Part shown: positions 24,120 to 32,543 of the stretch, in pieces
How positions within the stretch are numbered: the first letter of the stretch is position 1
How the letters are laid out: each line of letters begins with the position of its first letter
Origin: Hormoscilla sp. GUM202
GTDB taxonomy: Bacteria > Cyanobacteriota > Cyanobacteriia > Cyanobacteriales > Desertifilaceae
NCBI GenBank assembly: GCA_005518205.2
Contig: RFFC02000025.1
Coordinates: 53,544 to 117,543, forward strand
Direction of reading: 5' to 3'
DNA length: 64,000 bases
The notes under the pieces: model-generated
Seen by the model: the letters and a program-made list of their open reading frames with translations, nothing else
Told to the model about the DNA's origin: nothing
Databases searched by the model: none
Program-made: the position numbers and the translations under genes

Positions 24120-25191
24120 TATAACCACCTTGGTCCACGTGAAATGCTATCATATCGTTATGCTTTAACTCAATTTTTCTTGCCGAAGTCAGGCGATCGC
24201 CCTTTAACTCAATTATCCCATAAGCTTTAGGATTAGGAAAGAGTAACGTTTTGCCAGGATATAACTCTATGTCAGCGACATGGGGAGGGAGTCCAGGGAT
24301 ACAGATGTTCGATCCGAATCCGTTCGGCTGATTTCCTGAAACAGAACCTATTTTGATTTTGCCATTACCAGGTAGCTGGATGGACCGTCCCTCTTCAATT
24401 ATATCTGTATAGTCATCGTTGACAAACTTCAGCCGGGGCTTTAGGTTCTTCTCGATTCTGGGATAATCATTTGATCGATCATTTGATTGATTTTGCTGAC
24501 TATTACCGTCGCTACCCATATCAGTATACTCGAAGCCTGCTCCCGCTCTGAGAGCTGCCATGTAGCTGGGGGACGTAGCAATACTTAAGGCGAAACCCAG
24601 CAATGCCCCCAGGAATGAGAACCCCACAGGATCTTCCCACTCCCTGAATGCTTCGGGAAGTTCCCCATCTAGCTGTTGTCGCAACAACTCAAATGCTAGT
24701 GCTGCTACTAAGGCTATCAGACTACTGGCGATCGCGCTTGTCTGGAGGCGTTCCCGGAAGCGCTTTGGATCGCCAGCTTCTACCGTGCGCCAACGCCAAG
24801 TCAACCCTTCAGCGATACCGACTGCGCCACCGATCAGCACCCAACCGATAATTCTGACAAATCTGTCCTGTATGGGGATAACATCCCGTACATCCGGAAG
24901 CAGGAGGACTTGGGTTATCCCTCCAGTGCCCAACCCAATTAATAGTCCCAGTCCCCCAGCAATAGTCAGAGGAAACCAGCCACTGCGTAAGTTACGCTTA
25001 GGTCTAGTGGGGTTATTCAGAAAAATATCCGTCGCCACCATGCCAATAGCGAGGGAAATGGCCACGCAGGGAAACAGGGCCATTTCTGGCCACCGTTCTA
25101 GCCACTTGAGGTCGCTAATGATGAATTGACCAGCACTCCAGCCGATCGAGGCTGAGGCGATACCCGATAAGATGTAAAGATAGACTCTCAT
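24061..25191 (-). CDS. Polytopic membrane protein with C-terminal FHA-like domain
   Basis: The 376-residue protein begins MRVYLYILSGIASASIGWSA. An earlier in-frame start at 25398 lies in repeat DNA and adds 69 atypical residues, so I chose 25191. Six or so hydrophobic segments follow (FPCVAISLAIGMVATDIF, FPLTIAGGLGLLIGLGTGG, IIGWVLIGGAVGIAEGLTW, IASSLIALVAALAFELL, FSFLGALLGFALSIATS). A linker leads to a ~120-residue beta domain (IQLPGNGKIKIGSVSGN, VADIELYPGKTLLFP) of FHA-like or jelly-roll appearance. The layout parallels the second half of the 21169 gene, so the two probably act in the same complex. Confidence 0.85.
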   Translation of the reverse strand: MRVYLYILSGIASASIGWSAGQFIISDLKWLERWPEMALFPCVAISLAIGMVATDIFLNNPTRPKRNLRSGWFPLTIAGGLGLLIGLGTGGITQVLLLPDVRDVIPIQDRFVRIIGWVLIGGAVGIAEGLTWRWRTVEAGDPKRFRERLQTSAIASSLIALVAALAFELLRQQLDGELPEAFREWEDPVGFSFLGALLGFALSIATSPSYMAALRAGAGFEYTDMGSDGNSQQNQSNDRSNDYPRIEKNLKPRLKFVNDDYTDIIEEGRSIQLPGNGKIKIGSVSGNQPNGFGSNICIPGLPPHVADIELYPGKTLLFPNPKAYGIIELKGDRLTSARKIELKHNDMIAFHVDQGGYNGKKLFRFVYYNRFLDPQA

Positions 25192-25509
25192 CCCATTTGA
25201 GATTAATGATTCTGTGCAACGTTGGACGCCGTTCGTAGTGAGGGCTTCAGTCCTCGCCCCCGTTCGTTCGTTCGTAGTGAGGACTTTAGTCCTCTCGTTC
25301 CCAGCGTCCCCGCTGGGAAGGAATATTATAACATTAGGTAGCTTGGAGGATATTATGCCAAAGCGATGATATTCCCATGATAGGAGGCAGAGCCTCAATC
25401 TTCCGTTCCCTGCCTGAGTCAGGGAAATCTTCCGTTCCCCGATCGGGCAGAGAACTAGATTTATAACTACCGGTTGCCTCTGGTGTGCAGTGCCAACCCT
25501 ACCTGCTTA
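25192..25509. repeat. Repeat-rich spacer
   Basis: It contains the tandem phrase CGTTCGTTCGTAGTGAGGAC with CTTCAGTCCTCGC/TTTAGTCCTCTCG, a CTCGTTCCCAGCG...GCTGGGAA stem and AGGAGGCAGAGCCTC. No gene is visible. Confidence 0.6.
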
Positions 25510-25713
25510 CTAAGATGAAGATGTTGAGGGAGGCGATTTATAGACTCTAATCAGTTTGCCTGCCAAAGTTTCAGCGGTATCAATAGCCTCATTAACCCTT
25601 TGTGCTTGCCTTTCCCAGTCCTGGTCTTGCGTGCAGACAATAATTCCAGCGTGGTCTGATTGTAACCCGTGCAGTCGCCTGAAGTGACGTCTATTCATAG
25701 TCAAAACTGCTCG
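25510..25713 (-). pseudogene. Remnant of a DUF5615 PIN-like toxin
   Basis: From about 25713 the frame reads RAVLTMNRRHFRRLHGLQSD then HAGIIVCTQDQDWERQAQRV, the C-terminal half of the DUF5615 (Mut7-C-like PIN) family. The N-terminal half with the first catalytic aspartates is missing. The sequence upstream belongs to the end of the 25691-27676 gene in another frame, so a deletion joined the two. The tail after LAGKLIRVYKSPP is family-like. Confidence 0.75.
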
Positions 25714-27676
25714 ATTTTCCCTTTTCCCGGGAGCACCCCAACAAACCCGTCGAAGTAGCTTTTTCATAGTCAATTTCTTCACTCTCCTCTTCATTGACAA
25801 CCAGAGTATTTTTAATCTCTTTGATGATTTGATCCCGTGACGGCTCTGTTTCTGTTCCTCGATCTTTCAGCCTGGTCAGTTCAGATACGATATTCTCAAT
25901 CTCTTCAACGGTTTTCGGAAATTTTTCCAGTGCTCTCCTCTTCTTTTCCCCTGTGATTCGATAATTTTCTGATGTCTGCTGCCCAACGCTACCTTTAGCC
26001 AATCCCTTTTCAAATCCGTATTTATAGCCTAATACTAACATCATTCCAGACCAGCTCATAAACATAATCCCTATACACAGTAACCTAGCATTGCTTTTGA
26101 CAAACCTCCCCGCATTTTCTGGTAACGGAATCTTTCTTTCCACTTTTAGCCCTAAAATAGTACCTTCATCAGAGCCTTCCCTTGGTAAGGCTCCCTTAAA
26201 TATTTCTGTTGGCACTTTTCCCTCACTCACTTGGTAAAAGTATGCCGATAATTCATAAGCAGCGGATGGCTCATTTATCGACCCTGATTTACCTAACTGG
26301 GCAAATAACTCTGCAAAAGGTTTATATCGGACCGAACGATAAGAGTAGTTATTCCAGCATACACATAAATTACCCCATATATCTTTTTCACACCTTAATC
26401 TTTGTGGTTCTGGCTGTCTATTGTTACTACTAAACGAATTATTGATTGTATTTAAATCTGTCCGAACATCTTCCATTAGCCTGTAGCGATACGGTGCCCA
26501 AATACTTCCCGTTTCAGTCAACAACCAAACAGCCGCTGTGGCTGGTATACTTTGTTCAATAATGAGAGCTTTAAGTACTTTGTTAATTCCCTCAGTAAAA
26601 TGTTGTTCAAACTTATTTAATTTATTTTTCAGTTGATACTGGAAATCGATGGACACTTGTTGCTGCGAGGTTTCTTTATTTTTCTTCCCCTGAATCTTCA
26701 ACCATTCCAGAAACTCTGGCAAAGTCTCTGGCAGCACAAACGCTCTGAGGGTTAAGAGCCTACCCATTCGACGATCTGCGCTTCCCCTCTTGATAGCCAT
26801 TCCTGCACCCCGATCGTCAAAAACGGCTTCCCATTGTTCTACAGTTAGTTGATTTCCCTCTAACGTAGCCAATATACTTTGAATCCATTCATCCCTCACC
26901 TGTGAACCACCGCTCAAACCGTTGATTGCTGTTTTGATCGCCGCTTCATCCACCGACAGCGGCATCAATCTGGCATTATTAGCTTGACTCTGTCGCTTCT
27001 GCATCAAACTCTGATATGATTGTTCATTAGCCGCCTGAATAATTGTAAATTGTTCTGGATGCTCAATTACCTCAACATTGTACGCCCATGATACTTGTTC
27101 GCCATTGGCTTTCACCTCAGCCATTGCGTTAATCATTTGTAAATCCGATGCATACCCTAGACTTAATATCACAGGTGTATCATTTTCATTCAGAAAGCTC
27201 TGCCAATCATCTGGCAATTTTAATTTGGGTTTAGCATTGACATTCCATTGATGAGACTCTCCGAGCTGTTTAGAGGCAAACGGGTCGAAAACAGGCCATT
27301 TTCCACCAGATTTTTGCTGGTAATGCTCCATCCAAGCCAGGATTTTCCAGAGGCCGCGTCCCTCGCACAGGAAGTAACGATAGAAAGATGTCGAGCGACC
27401 CCCCTCGTCCTGTCCGGAAGTCACTACTGCCACAACTGACCAATCATCCTCTTCATTCTCCGTGCTAGGTAATACCCAACCAACAAAACTTGGCTCTTGA
27501 CTGTGGCGATCCTTGAAAACCTCGAACCTCTTGTTGGCAATAGCTCGCTTAACAACATTAGGGATATCAGGAAGGGTTAAGTTCATGTACTCCCCTACCC
27601 TGAAACCCCGCGATCGCCATCCCCCGTCAGATAACCGCTCTGCATTTATGCCGGTGCTAAATTCGTGAATTTCCAT
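25691..27676 (-). CDS. Large GTPase-linked protein, GAP1-like candidate
   Basis: The 661-residue protein begins MEIHEFSTGINAERLSDGGW. It has an N-terminal alpha/beta region (VAVVTSGQDEGGRSTSFYRY, FLCEGRGLWKILAWMEHYQQ), a helical middle (MPLSVDEAAIKTAINGL, LLTLRAFVLPETLPEFLEWL), a membrane segment near residue 555 (LLCIGIMFMSWSGMMLVLGY) and a charged tail. I do not recognise the family by sequence. Its place directly after three GTPases (20-base overlap with the nearest) and its size and layout recall GAP1-type partners of predicted conflict-system GTPases. The last ~20 residues (GLLGCSREKGKSSSFDYE) read into a DUF5615 remnant, so the natural C-terminus seems replaced by a deletion. Confidence 0.7.
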   Translation of the reverse strand: MEIHEFSTGINAERLSDGGWRSRGFRVGEYMNLTLPDIPNVVKRAIANKRFEVFKDRHSQEPSFVGWVLPSTENEEDDWSVVAVVTSGQDEGGRSTSFYRYFLCEGRGLWKILAWMEHYQQKSGGKWPVFDPFASKQLGESHQWNVNAKPKLKLPDDWQSFLNENDTPVILSLGYASDLQMINAMAEVKANGEQVSWAYNVEVIEHPEQFTIIQAANEQSYQSLMQKRQSQANNARLMPLSVDEAAIKTAINGLSGGSQVRDEWIQSILATLEGNQLTVEQWEAVFDDRGAGMAIKRGSADRRMGRLLTLRAFVLPETLPEFLEWLKIQGKKNKETSQQQVSIDFQYQLKNKLNKFEQHFTEGINKVLKALIIEQSIPATAAVWLLTETGSIWAPYRYRLMEDVRTDLNTINNSFSSNNRQPEPQRLRCEKDIWGNLCVCWNNYSYRSVRYKPFAELFAQLGKSGSINEPSAAYELSAYFYQVSEGKVPTEIFKGALPREGSDEGTILGLKVERKIPLPENAGRFVKSNARLLCIGIMFMSWSGMMLVLGYKYGFEKGLAKGSVGQQTSENYRITGEKKRRALEKFPKTVEEIENIVSELTRLKDRGTETEPSRDQIIKEIKNTLVVNEEESEEIDYEKATSTGLLGCSREKGKSSSFDYE

Positions 27677-28553
27677 CCTTGTCTAATTCTGTATTGCGTA
27701 CTCCCGTACAAAGCCAGTATATAGGAGAGACCAAGCCAAAGGGTCGCCATCTTTTGGGGTCTTCCAGCACCGCTGCCACGGCCTGGCGATTGCGAGCTAT
27801 CTGCTTATAATTCGGTCTGGGAAACCGATTCCCCAGCACTCCAAAAGCCGATACTGAGAAATAGTCTACCTCCCATGCTCCAAATCGCTGCCAACTGTTC
27901 AACTTTTCACATAGTTTTGGGAAGCGAGCTGAAGCTAGCCATCTTGGCCTGTGCCGGTTGATCCACAAGTCTGCCAATTCGCACTTAGTCAATACCATAG
28001 CAATTCTACGCTTTCTAGCTTGATCGTCCGCGCGATCTAGAGCTAACATAAGTTTATCAATACCCCTGACATACTGAAAGTCCTGTCTGTGGGCCGTGCC
28101 GTCAATCATCAACATCATCCCCGTTGCCAGGGAACAATCCTGTATATACTCCTGTAATTGTACACCCGATTGGTTGAGTAAGTCACTAAAAAATTCTCCT
28201 GCATAATCCTTGCAGATCAGATCCAGATTCACCAAAGCGTTCTGAGCGCCCGACTTCTTTCTCAGGACAATTCTCAAACCGTAATTTTTCATCTCCAGAA
28301 CCTCATCAGGTAAGGGCATTGGTCCTAGTTCCAGCCCTTGCTCCAGGATATTCTGAGCCATTTCGAGCAAGTCTTCCCCGTTTTTATTAGAGGCCGTCAC
28401 CGCTTCCACAAGACTAGAGGAGCCAGCTTTTGGCCAGCGAGCCAGAGCCGCCAGATAGGTAGTTTTGCCCGATAGGCGATCGCCCACTACCCGTATATCC
28501 CCAGATATGTCTTGAGACTGACCACTTTTCTGGCTAAACAGGTCTTTAAACAC
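27657..28553 (-). CDS. P-loop GTPase of the conflict locus, first paralogue
   Basis: The 298-residue protein has a P-loop GDRLSGKTTYLAALARW (G1), a G3-type LICKDYAGEFF (DYAG) and a G4-like VLTKCELADLW (TKCE). These are TRAFAC-type GTPase features with a modified NKxD. The C-terminus SAFGVLGNRFPRPN...RWRPFGLVSPIYWL is shared with the next gene and with a decayed copy at 63.05-63.30 kb. No membrane segments are seen. It lies four bases after the second GTPase gene and overlaps the next gene by 20, so all are co-translated. GTP as the ligand is inferred. Confidence 0.85.
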   Translation of the reverse strand: MFKDLFSQKSGQSQDISGDIRVVGDRLSGKTTYLAALARWPKAGSSSLVEAVTASNKNGEDLLEMAQNILEQGLELGPMPLPDEVLEMKNYGLRIVLRKKSGAQNALVNLDLICKDYAGEFFSDLLNQSGVQLQEYIQDCSLATGMMLMIDGTAHRQDFQYVRGIDKLMLALDRADDQARKRRIAMVLTKCELADLWINRHRPRWLASARFPKLCEKLNSWQRFGAWEVDYFSVSAFGVLGNRFPRPNYKQIARNRQAVAAVLEDPKRWRPFGLVSPIYWLCTGVRNTELDKDGNSRI

Positions 28554-28557
28554 CAGA

Positions 28558-29367
28558 TTACATCCTCTTGCCTTTACTCAACCAATATAGCGGTGAAATC
28601 ATCCCGTATGGCTCCCACTTAGGCGGTTCCCTCAAAACCGAGTGCTCGCTTCCCAGCTCATCCATGCGGTTGGGACGCGGGTCGTTGCGTTTTAGGATCC
28701 CAAAAGTAGATATAGCATAAAATTGCAAGTTTTGCGGCGGCATCTTGTTCCGCAGAATGCTTGTCGTTCTGGGCAAATGTACCTTAAACAGATCTATTTC
28801 TGGGTCAAGTCTACCAGGCCATAGTTCACCTCTCTCGCATTTACTCATCGCCACAGCCAGTCGCAAGTCCAAACTTCTGTCTCTATCATTCATTAAATCG
28901 ATAAATCTTTTCATGAGCTGACTATAGAATCGATCGCCACCTCTATCCCATCTGTGCAGCAGTAGCAAACAGCCGACAACATCTTTGACAAAACACTCTT
29001 CAATGAATTCTTGATGTACCGGCTCATATATCCCCGATGCTAGATCGTCAAATATTTCACCCGGATAGTCCCGAAATACCAAATCTATCTCCTCTTTCTT
29101 CGGTAGCCACCTGCGCTTAATTTCTAGCTTAAAAGAATACAAGGGTAAATCAAAAACTGATTGGATTATCGCCCCATCAATTTCAGTTGGTCGCATGGAG
29201 GCACCCTGTAGAATAATAGTTTGAGCTTTCTCGCCCAACTTTTTAGCATCATTGGTGATTCCGGTAATTTGGTAATTTTGATTATCCCGATCCGACAAAT
29301 AGGCCAAAGCTGCTAAATAGGTAGTTTTTCCCGATTGCCTTGGTCCAATCACACAGATGTTGCCCAT
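28558..29367 (-). CDS. P-loop GTPase of the conflict locus, second paralogue
   Basis: The 269-residue protein begins MGNICVIGPRQSGKTTYLAA with a clear P-loop, then IDLVFRDYPGEIFDD (G3, DYPG) and VAMSKCERGELWPG (SKCE at the G4 position). The C-terminal segment STFGILKRNDPRPN and EPPKWEPYGMISPLYWLSKG is paralogous to the first GTPase. Two adjacent paralogues recall the double-GTPase arrangement of predicted conflict systems. It sits 14 bases after the third GTPase gene. Confidence 0.85.
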   Translation of the reverse strand: MGNICVIGPRQSGKTTYLAALAYLSDRDNQNYQITGITNDAKKLGEKAQTIILQGASMRPTEIDGAIIQSVFDLPLYSFKLEIKRRWLPKKEEIDLVFRDYPGEIFDDLASGIYEPVHQEFIEECFVKDVVGCLLLLHRWDRGGDRFYSQLMKRFIDLMNDRDRSLDLRLAVAMSKCERGELWPGRLDPEIDLFKVHLPRTTSILRNKMPPQNLQFYAISTFGILKRNDPRPNRMDELGSEHSVLREPPKWEPYGMISPLYWLSKGKRM

Positions 29368-29381
29368 TTTCCCTCCCTGAG

Positions 29382-30161
29382 TTAGGTTGCTAAGTAGCTA
29401 GCCAAATATATCCAGGGTAGTTCCAGTAAAGTCCGGTTATGGATACTGGTGATAAAACAGCGGACTGATAAGCCCGATCGACTGCTATTTATTTGGCCTA
29501 TCTGCTCCAGTACCGGTCTGAAGTAGCGATATATTACGTAGTTATGGCGGCCAAACCAGTTCATCTTCGAGTCAAAAGGGTCGTAAGCAAGCTTTAATGC
29601 TTCCTGGTCGAGGTCACCATTAATCAGGTCAGCTTTATTCAAGCAAATCACAATCTGTCGTGCCTTGGGACAATCGTTCCGAAAAAAATCTACCCACCGG
29701 TCAAACCGATTACACCACTGCTGTTGCGTGACGTACTCATCATAGTTCACATCAGGAGCTGATTTCAAAATTTCCCGATAGGGAGGAAGGATCAGGAGAA
29801 TACCCTCACTTTGGCGGACCCTCTTCAAGAAGTTATTCCATTCGTCAGTATGACCCGACTGCCATGACTTGCGGAAGATCTCACCAGGAGGATCTATCCA
29901 GTCTACAGGAATCTGACTCGCGCCAGCAGGTAACCGCACCTGTACATCCAGGAAACGGGTATCAATTGTTTTCGTTTGTCTAGCTGTACCATCAAACTCA
30001 AGCAGGATATCTCTAAGAGCCTCGTAACTTTGATTGAGAAGAGAAACGCTGACAAAGTTGCCAGGAGGTTTGGCCAACTCCAGCGCCAGGTGAGTTTTGC
30101 CAACATTGCGATCGCCTATATAAACCACTCCCACGTCAAACCCCCCTGTATCTGGTACCAA
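29382..30161 (-). CDS. P-loop GTPase of the conflict locus, third and more divergent
   Basis: The 259-residue protein has G1 IGDRNVGKTHLALELAK, G3 VDWIDPPGEIFRKSW and a classical G4 ICLNKADLING, then CFITSIHN as a G5-like end. It lacks the PFGLVSPIYW tail of the other two. The first start codon in frame is TTG at 30161. The frame is open for another 12 codons upstream without ATG or GTG, so the start is uncertain and may be 5' truncated. It is the first gene of the minus-strand run. Confidence 0.83.
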   Translation of the reverse strand: MVPDTGGFDVGVVYIGDRNVGKTHLALELAKPPGNFVSVSLLNQSYEALRDILLEFDGTARQTKTIDTRFLDVQVRLPAGASQIPVDWIDPPGEIFRKSWQSGHTDEWNNFLKRVRQSEGILLILPPYREILKSAPDVNYDEYVTQQQWCNRFDRWVDFFRNDCPKARQIVICLNKADLINGDLDQEALKLAYDPFDSKMNWFGRHNYVIYRYFRPVLEQIGQINSSRSGLSVRCFITSIHNRTLLELPWIYLASYLAT

Positions 30162-30562
30162 CCGGACATGAGGGTCTAGGCATCTGGCGGACAGTTGCTA
30201 GATAGTATAGCATAGCCCAATTATTTTTCCCAGCCCCAGGATATCAACATTCTACATCATATTCTATAGCGGCAGATCTATTTTATGCAATCCCCTGGGC
30301 CCTACTGGCAAAATACCCCCTCAACCATACCCTGGACCAGTCCCATCACCCCCACTTCCTGCCACTCCCCCACTCTCACGTGCGATCGCCCCTCTATCTT
30401 ACCACTCCCAGTTCCTGCCCCGATCGCATCCCGACCTAGCGCTGCCCTACTGCCAGTCCTTGCGCCACTTAAGAGAAATGAGAGCAGGGAGCAGGGAGAG
30501 GGGAGAAAATCATTGATCTATAATGGTTTGGAGTTGCTGGGGGCCCCCAGTTTAGGCGATCG
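30162..30562. other. Gene-free region upstream of the GTPase operon
   Basis: A C-rich plus-strand stretch (CCCCCACTTCCTGCCACTCC) without gene-like codon use. The promoter of the GTPase operon should lie here; TATACTAT and TATAGCATA segments near 30196-30210 are possible -10 boxes on the minus strand. Confidence 0.45.
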
Positions 30563-30734
30563 GGGTGTGGTCAAAACCCGTTGATCGTTTATGGACCCCC
30601 CCAGCTGTCTGTTCCCCCTGTAGGGGCGAAGCAGATGGCGCAAATTATGACATAAATAAACAGATATTATCTCCGAATGCAACGCCAAGCACCCCGCGAG
30701 GATCTCCCCGTACCAACTGTTTTTGACCACACCC
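30563..30734. mobile_element. MITE-like element, GGGTGTGGTC family, with 9-bp duplication
   Basis: The 172-bp element has ends GGGTGTGGTCAAAACC and GTTTTTGACCACACCC (14-bp perfect inverted ends). It is flanked by the perfect 9-bp direct repeat AGGCGATCG (30554-30562 and 30735-30743). It has no ORF. This copy defines the family boundaries. Confidence 0.88.
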
Positions 30735-30834
30735 AGGCGATCGTCCTTCATCCCCCGTTCGCAAAAGTTTAGCATTAAGTATATAACTTTTTTGCCGTGC
30801 CACCCCCTGTGGTATAATATTGATTCATACCCTA

Positions 30835-31038
30835 AACGGGCAAACGCTTTAGCGTTTACTACAAACGGCAAACGCTTTAGCGTTTACTACAAACGGCAAA
30901 CGCTTTAGCGTTTACTACAAACGGCAAACGCTTTAGCGTTTACTACAAACGGCAAACGCTTTAGCGTTTACTACAAACGGCAAACGCTTTAGCGTTTACT
31001 ACAAACGGCAAACGCTTTAGCGTTTACTACAAACGGGC
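30835..31038. repeat. 28-bp tandem array with palindromic core
   Basis: Seven head-to-tail units of CGGCAAACGCTTTAGCGTTT + ACTACAAA are almost perfectly identical. AAACGC...GCGTTT is a 16-bp inverted repeat in each unit. Related single copies occur at 32.19 kb and 49.93-50.03 kb. Confidence 0.9.
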
Positions 31039-31279
31039 CCGATATGCTGAGATTGCGATCTTTTTCTAGTCAGGAATCAAATCACTCATCCCCAAGATTA
31101 TCTACCATGAAAAAGCAACAGTCATTCTTAAATCTACAATATCTAGATCGAATCGGCAAAAAATCAGAGCATAGATATATGAAAATCCTGTAATATTGAG
31201 GATAATTGTGGGAAAATCATATGCCATAAAACTATGAAAACCATGACTTGAAGAACCTAGTACAAAGGAGGTAGATAAT

Positions 31280-31375
31280 ATGATGTTGCAGATAGCAGAA
31301 CAGCTAAGTTATCGACGCCGGGTCGAGGGTATCGTTAAGTCTCTATTGAGGAAAAGGAAAAAAATCAGCATCTAG
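31280..31375 (+). CDS. Small basic ORF upstream of anti-sigma-type gene
   Basis: A 31-codon frame (start MMLQIAEQLSYRRRVEGIVK, end LLRKRKKISI) is preceded by the strong ribosome site AAGGAGG eight bases before the ATG. Its stop is 11 bases before the ATG of the anti-sigma-type gene, which has no good ribosome site of its own. A leader peptide or translational coupler is plausible. Its basic C-terminus could bind nucleic acid or membrane. Confidence 0.5.
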   Translation: MMLQIAEQLSYRRRVEGIVKSLLRKRKKISI

Positions 31376-31386
31376 GCGAGAAAACC

Positions 31387-31815
31387 ATGAAAAAAATTCA
31401 GATGCAAACCGAAACCGATCTGGAAGCATTAGCAATGGTTTTGCAATGGTACGATCAGCTAAATAATCTGCCAATTCCCAAACGAGTTTGGATGGAATGT
31501 CAACTGGCCCTAGCAGAAGGTTTTACTAACGCAGTTCGCCATGCGCACAAAGAGCTGCCATCGTCAACTATGATTGAACTGGAAATCAAGGTGTTCGGCG
31601 ATCGTTTAAGGATGAAAATTTGGGATTGCGGAAAGCCATTTGACTTCCAGGCCCAATTGCGGAAATCTCTGGCAGAAACAGAGGAATTACAAGCAGAAAA
31701 CGAAGGAGGAAAAGGTGTGTTATTATTGCAGCGGATAGCAGATCAACTCAGTTATAAACGCACAGATGATGGACGCAATTGTCTGGCGATCGTCAAGCAT
31801 TTTTCAGGAATTTGA
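31387..31815 (+). CDS. Anti-sigma regulatory factor-type ATPase (RsbW-like)
   Basis: The 142-residue protein has a GHKL ATPase fold of the HATPase_c_2 class. The N-box is CQLALAEGFTNAVRHAH (E-x2-x-N-x-x-x-H), the G1 box KIWDCGKPFDF and the G2 region EGGKGVLLLQRIADQLSYKR. Such proteins bind and phosphorylate anti-anti-sigma factors and sequester sigma factors in partner-switching systems. No anti-anti-sigma (STAS) gene is adjacent, though STAS-like halves occur in the 16-21 kb antitoxin family. The length fits the family. Confidence 0.88.
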   Translation: MKKIQMQTETDLEALAMVLQWYDQLNNLPIPKRVWMECQLALAEGFTNAVRHAHKELPSSTMIELEIKVFGDRLRMKIWDCGKPFDFQAQLRKSLAETEELQAENEGGKGVLLLQRIADQLSYKRTDDGRNCLAIVKHFSGI

Positions 31816-31934
31816 TATTTCTGTAGGTTGGGTTTCCCCACGTTACCCAACCTACGTAAATGCCATCATAATTAGTCGATCGACAGATAAACTAAAGTGC
31901 TTCCCCGTTCGTAGTAAGACACCGTTTACGGTGT
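31816..31934. repeat. GTAGGTTGGGTT inverted repeat after anti-sigma gene
   Basis: TGTAGGTTGGGTTTCCC and TTACCCAACCTACG form an inverted repeat that may act as a terminator for the upstream gene. The same arms occur inside element B2. Confidence 0.5.
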
Positions 31935-32058
31935 GGGTGCATCTCAGTTTTGTAATCTAGCCCCTGCGCAGCTCCGGGGGCCCTGCGCGTGGGCTTTGTT
32001 TCTGTAGCCGGACCCTTTAGGGTTCGTAGGCGTAGTAGCGCCCGCAAAAATGTACCCC
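31935..32058. mobile_element. Degenerate GGGTGCATC-family element, copy B4
   Basis: The left end GGGTGCATCTCAGTTTTG and internal TAGCCGGACCCTTTAGGGTTCG match the family. The right end is mutated to ATGTACCCC. TTTACGG occurs on both sides (31925 and 32059), a possible remnant target duplication. Confidence 0.55.
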
Positions 32059-32270
32059 TTTACGGATTCCCAGGCGCGAAAGTGTCTAGAGAGGATCTCA
32101 GATCGATTTTCCGATCTCCACATATAAAAGTTAATTTGTCAAGTTTTATTAATGGACCGACAATAGTATAGCTCGTTAATTTGAATAGGCGATCGGCAAA
32201 CGCTAAAGCGTTTACTACGAACCTGCTATACTGGAAAAGAAGTGATTGACCACAACCACCAGGAGACCAC

Positions 32271-32543
32271 ATGATTGCTCAGACGATCGAAAAAACCCAA
32301 GAAAGCTCGATCATTGCCCAAGCAGTGATGGCGAAGCTACAGGAGTTACCCTTAGAGCAGCAGCAGGAAGTGTTAAACTTTGTGGAGTCTTTAGCACAAA
32401 AATATGCTCCCCGCAAGACCATCTGGGACGAGATTCGAGAAATCGTCAAAGACGTACCAGATGAAGTGTGGGATAGCATGCCCACAGATGGCGCTTTGCA
32501 GCACGACCACTATCTTTATGGTACGCCAAAGAAGGAAGTATGA
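32271..32543 (+). CDS. DUF2281-type antitoxin candidate
   Basis: The 90-residue protein has the DUF2281/VapB-like pattern VMAKLQELPLEQQQEVLNFV then ESLAQKYAPRKTIWDEI, and an acidic-aromatic tail (DEVWDSMPTDGALQHDHYLY) that would wrap the toxin. The overlapping downstream frame (start 32540, ATGA overlap) is a decayed PIN toxin, so this antitoxin is probably an orphan. Confidence 0.85.
   Translation: MIAQTIEKTQESSIIAQAVMAKLQELPLEQQQEVLNFVESLAQKYAPRKTIWDEIREIVKDVPDEVWDSMPTDGALQHDHYLYGTPKKEV

Noticed and set aside
8063..30161. Tellurite resistance (ter) operon
   Set aside because: No TerD, TerC or TerB genes were seen; only the vWA-PP2C-kinase triad is shared.
30835..31038. CRISPR array
   Set aside because: The 28-bp units are directly adjacent, without spacers; this is a satellite-type array.
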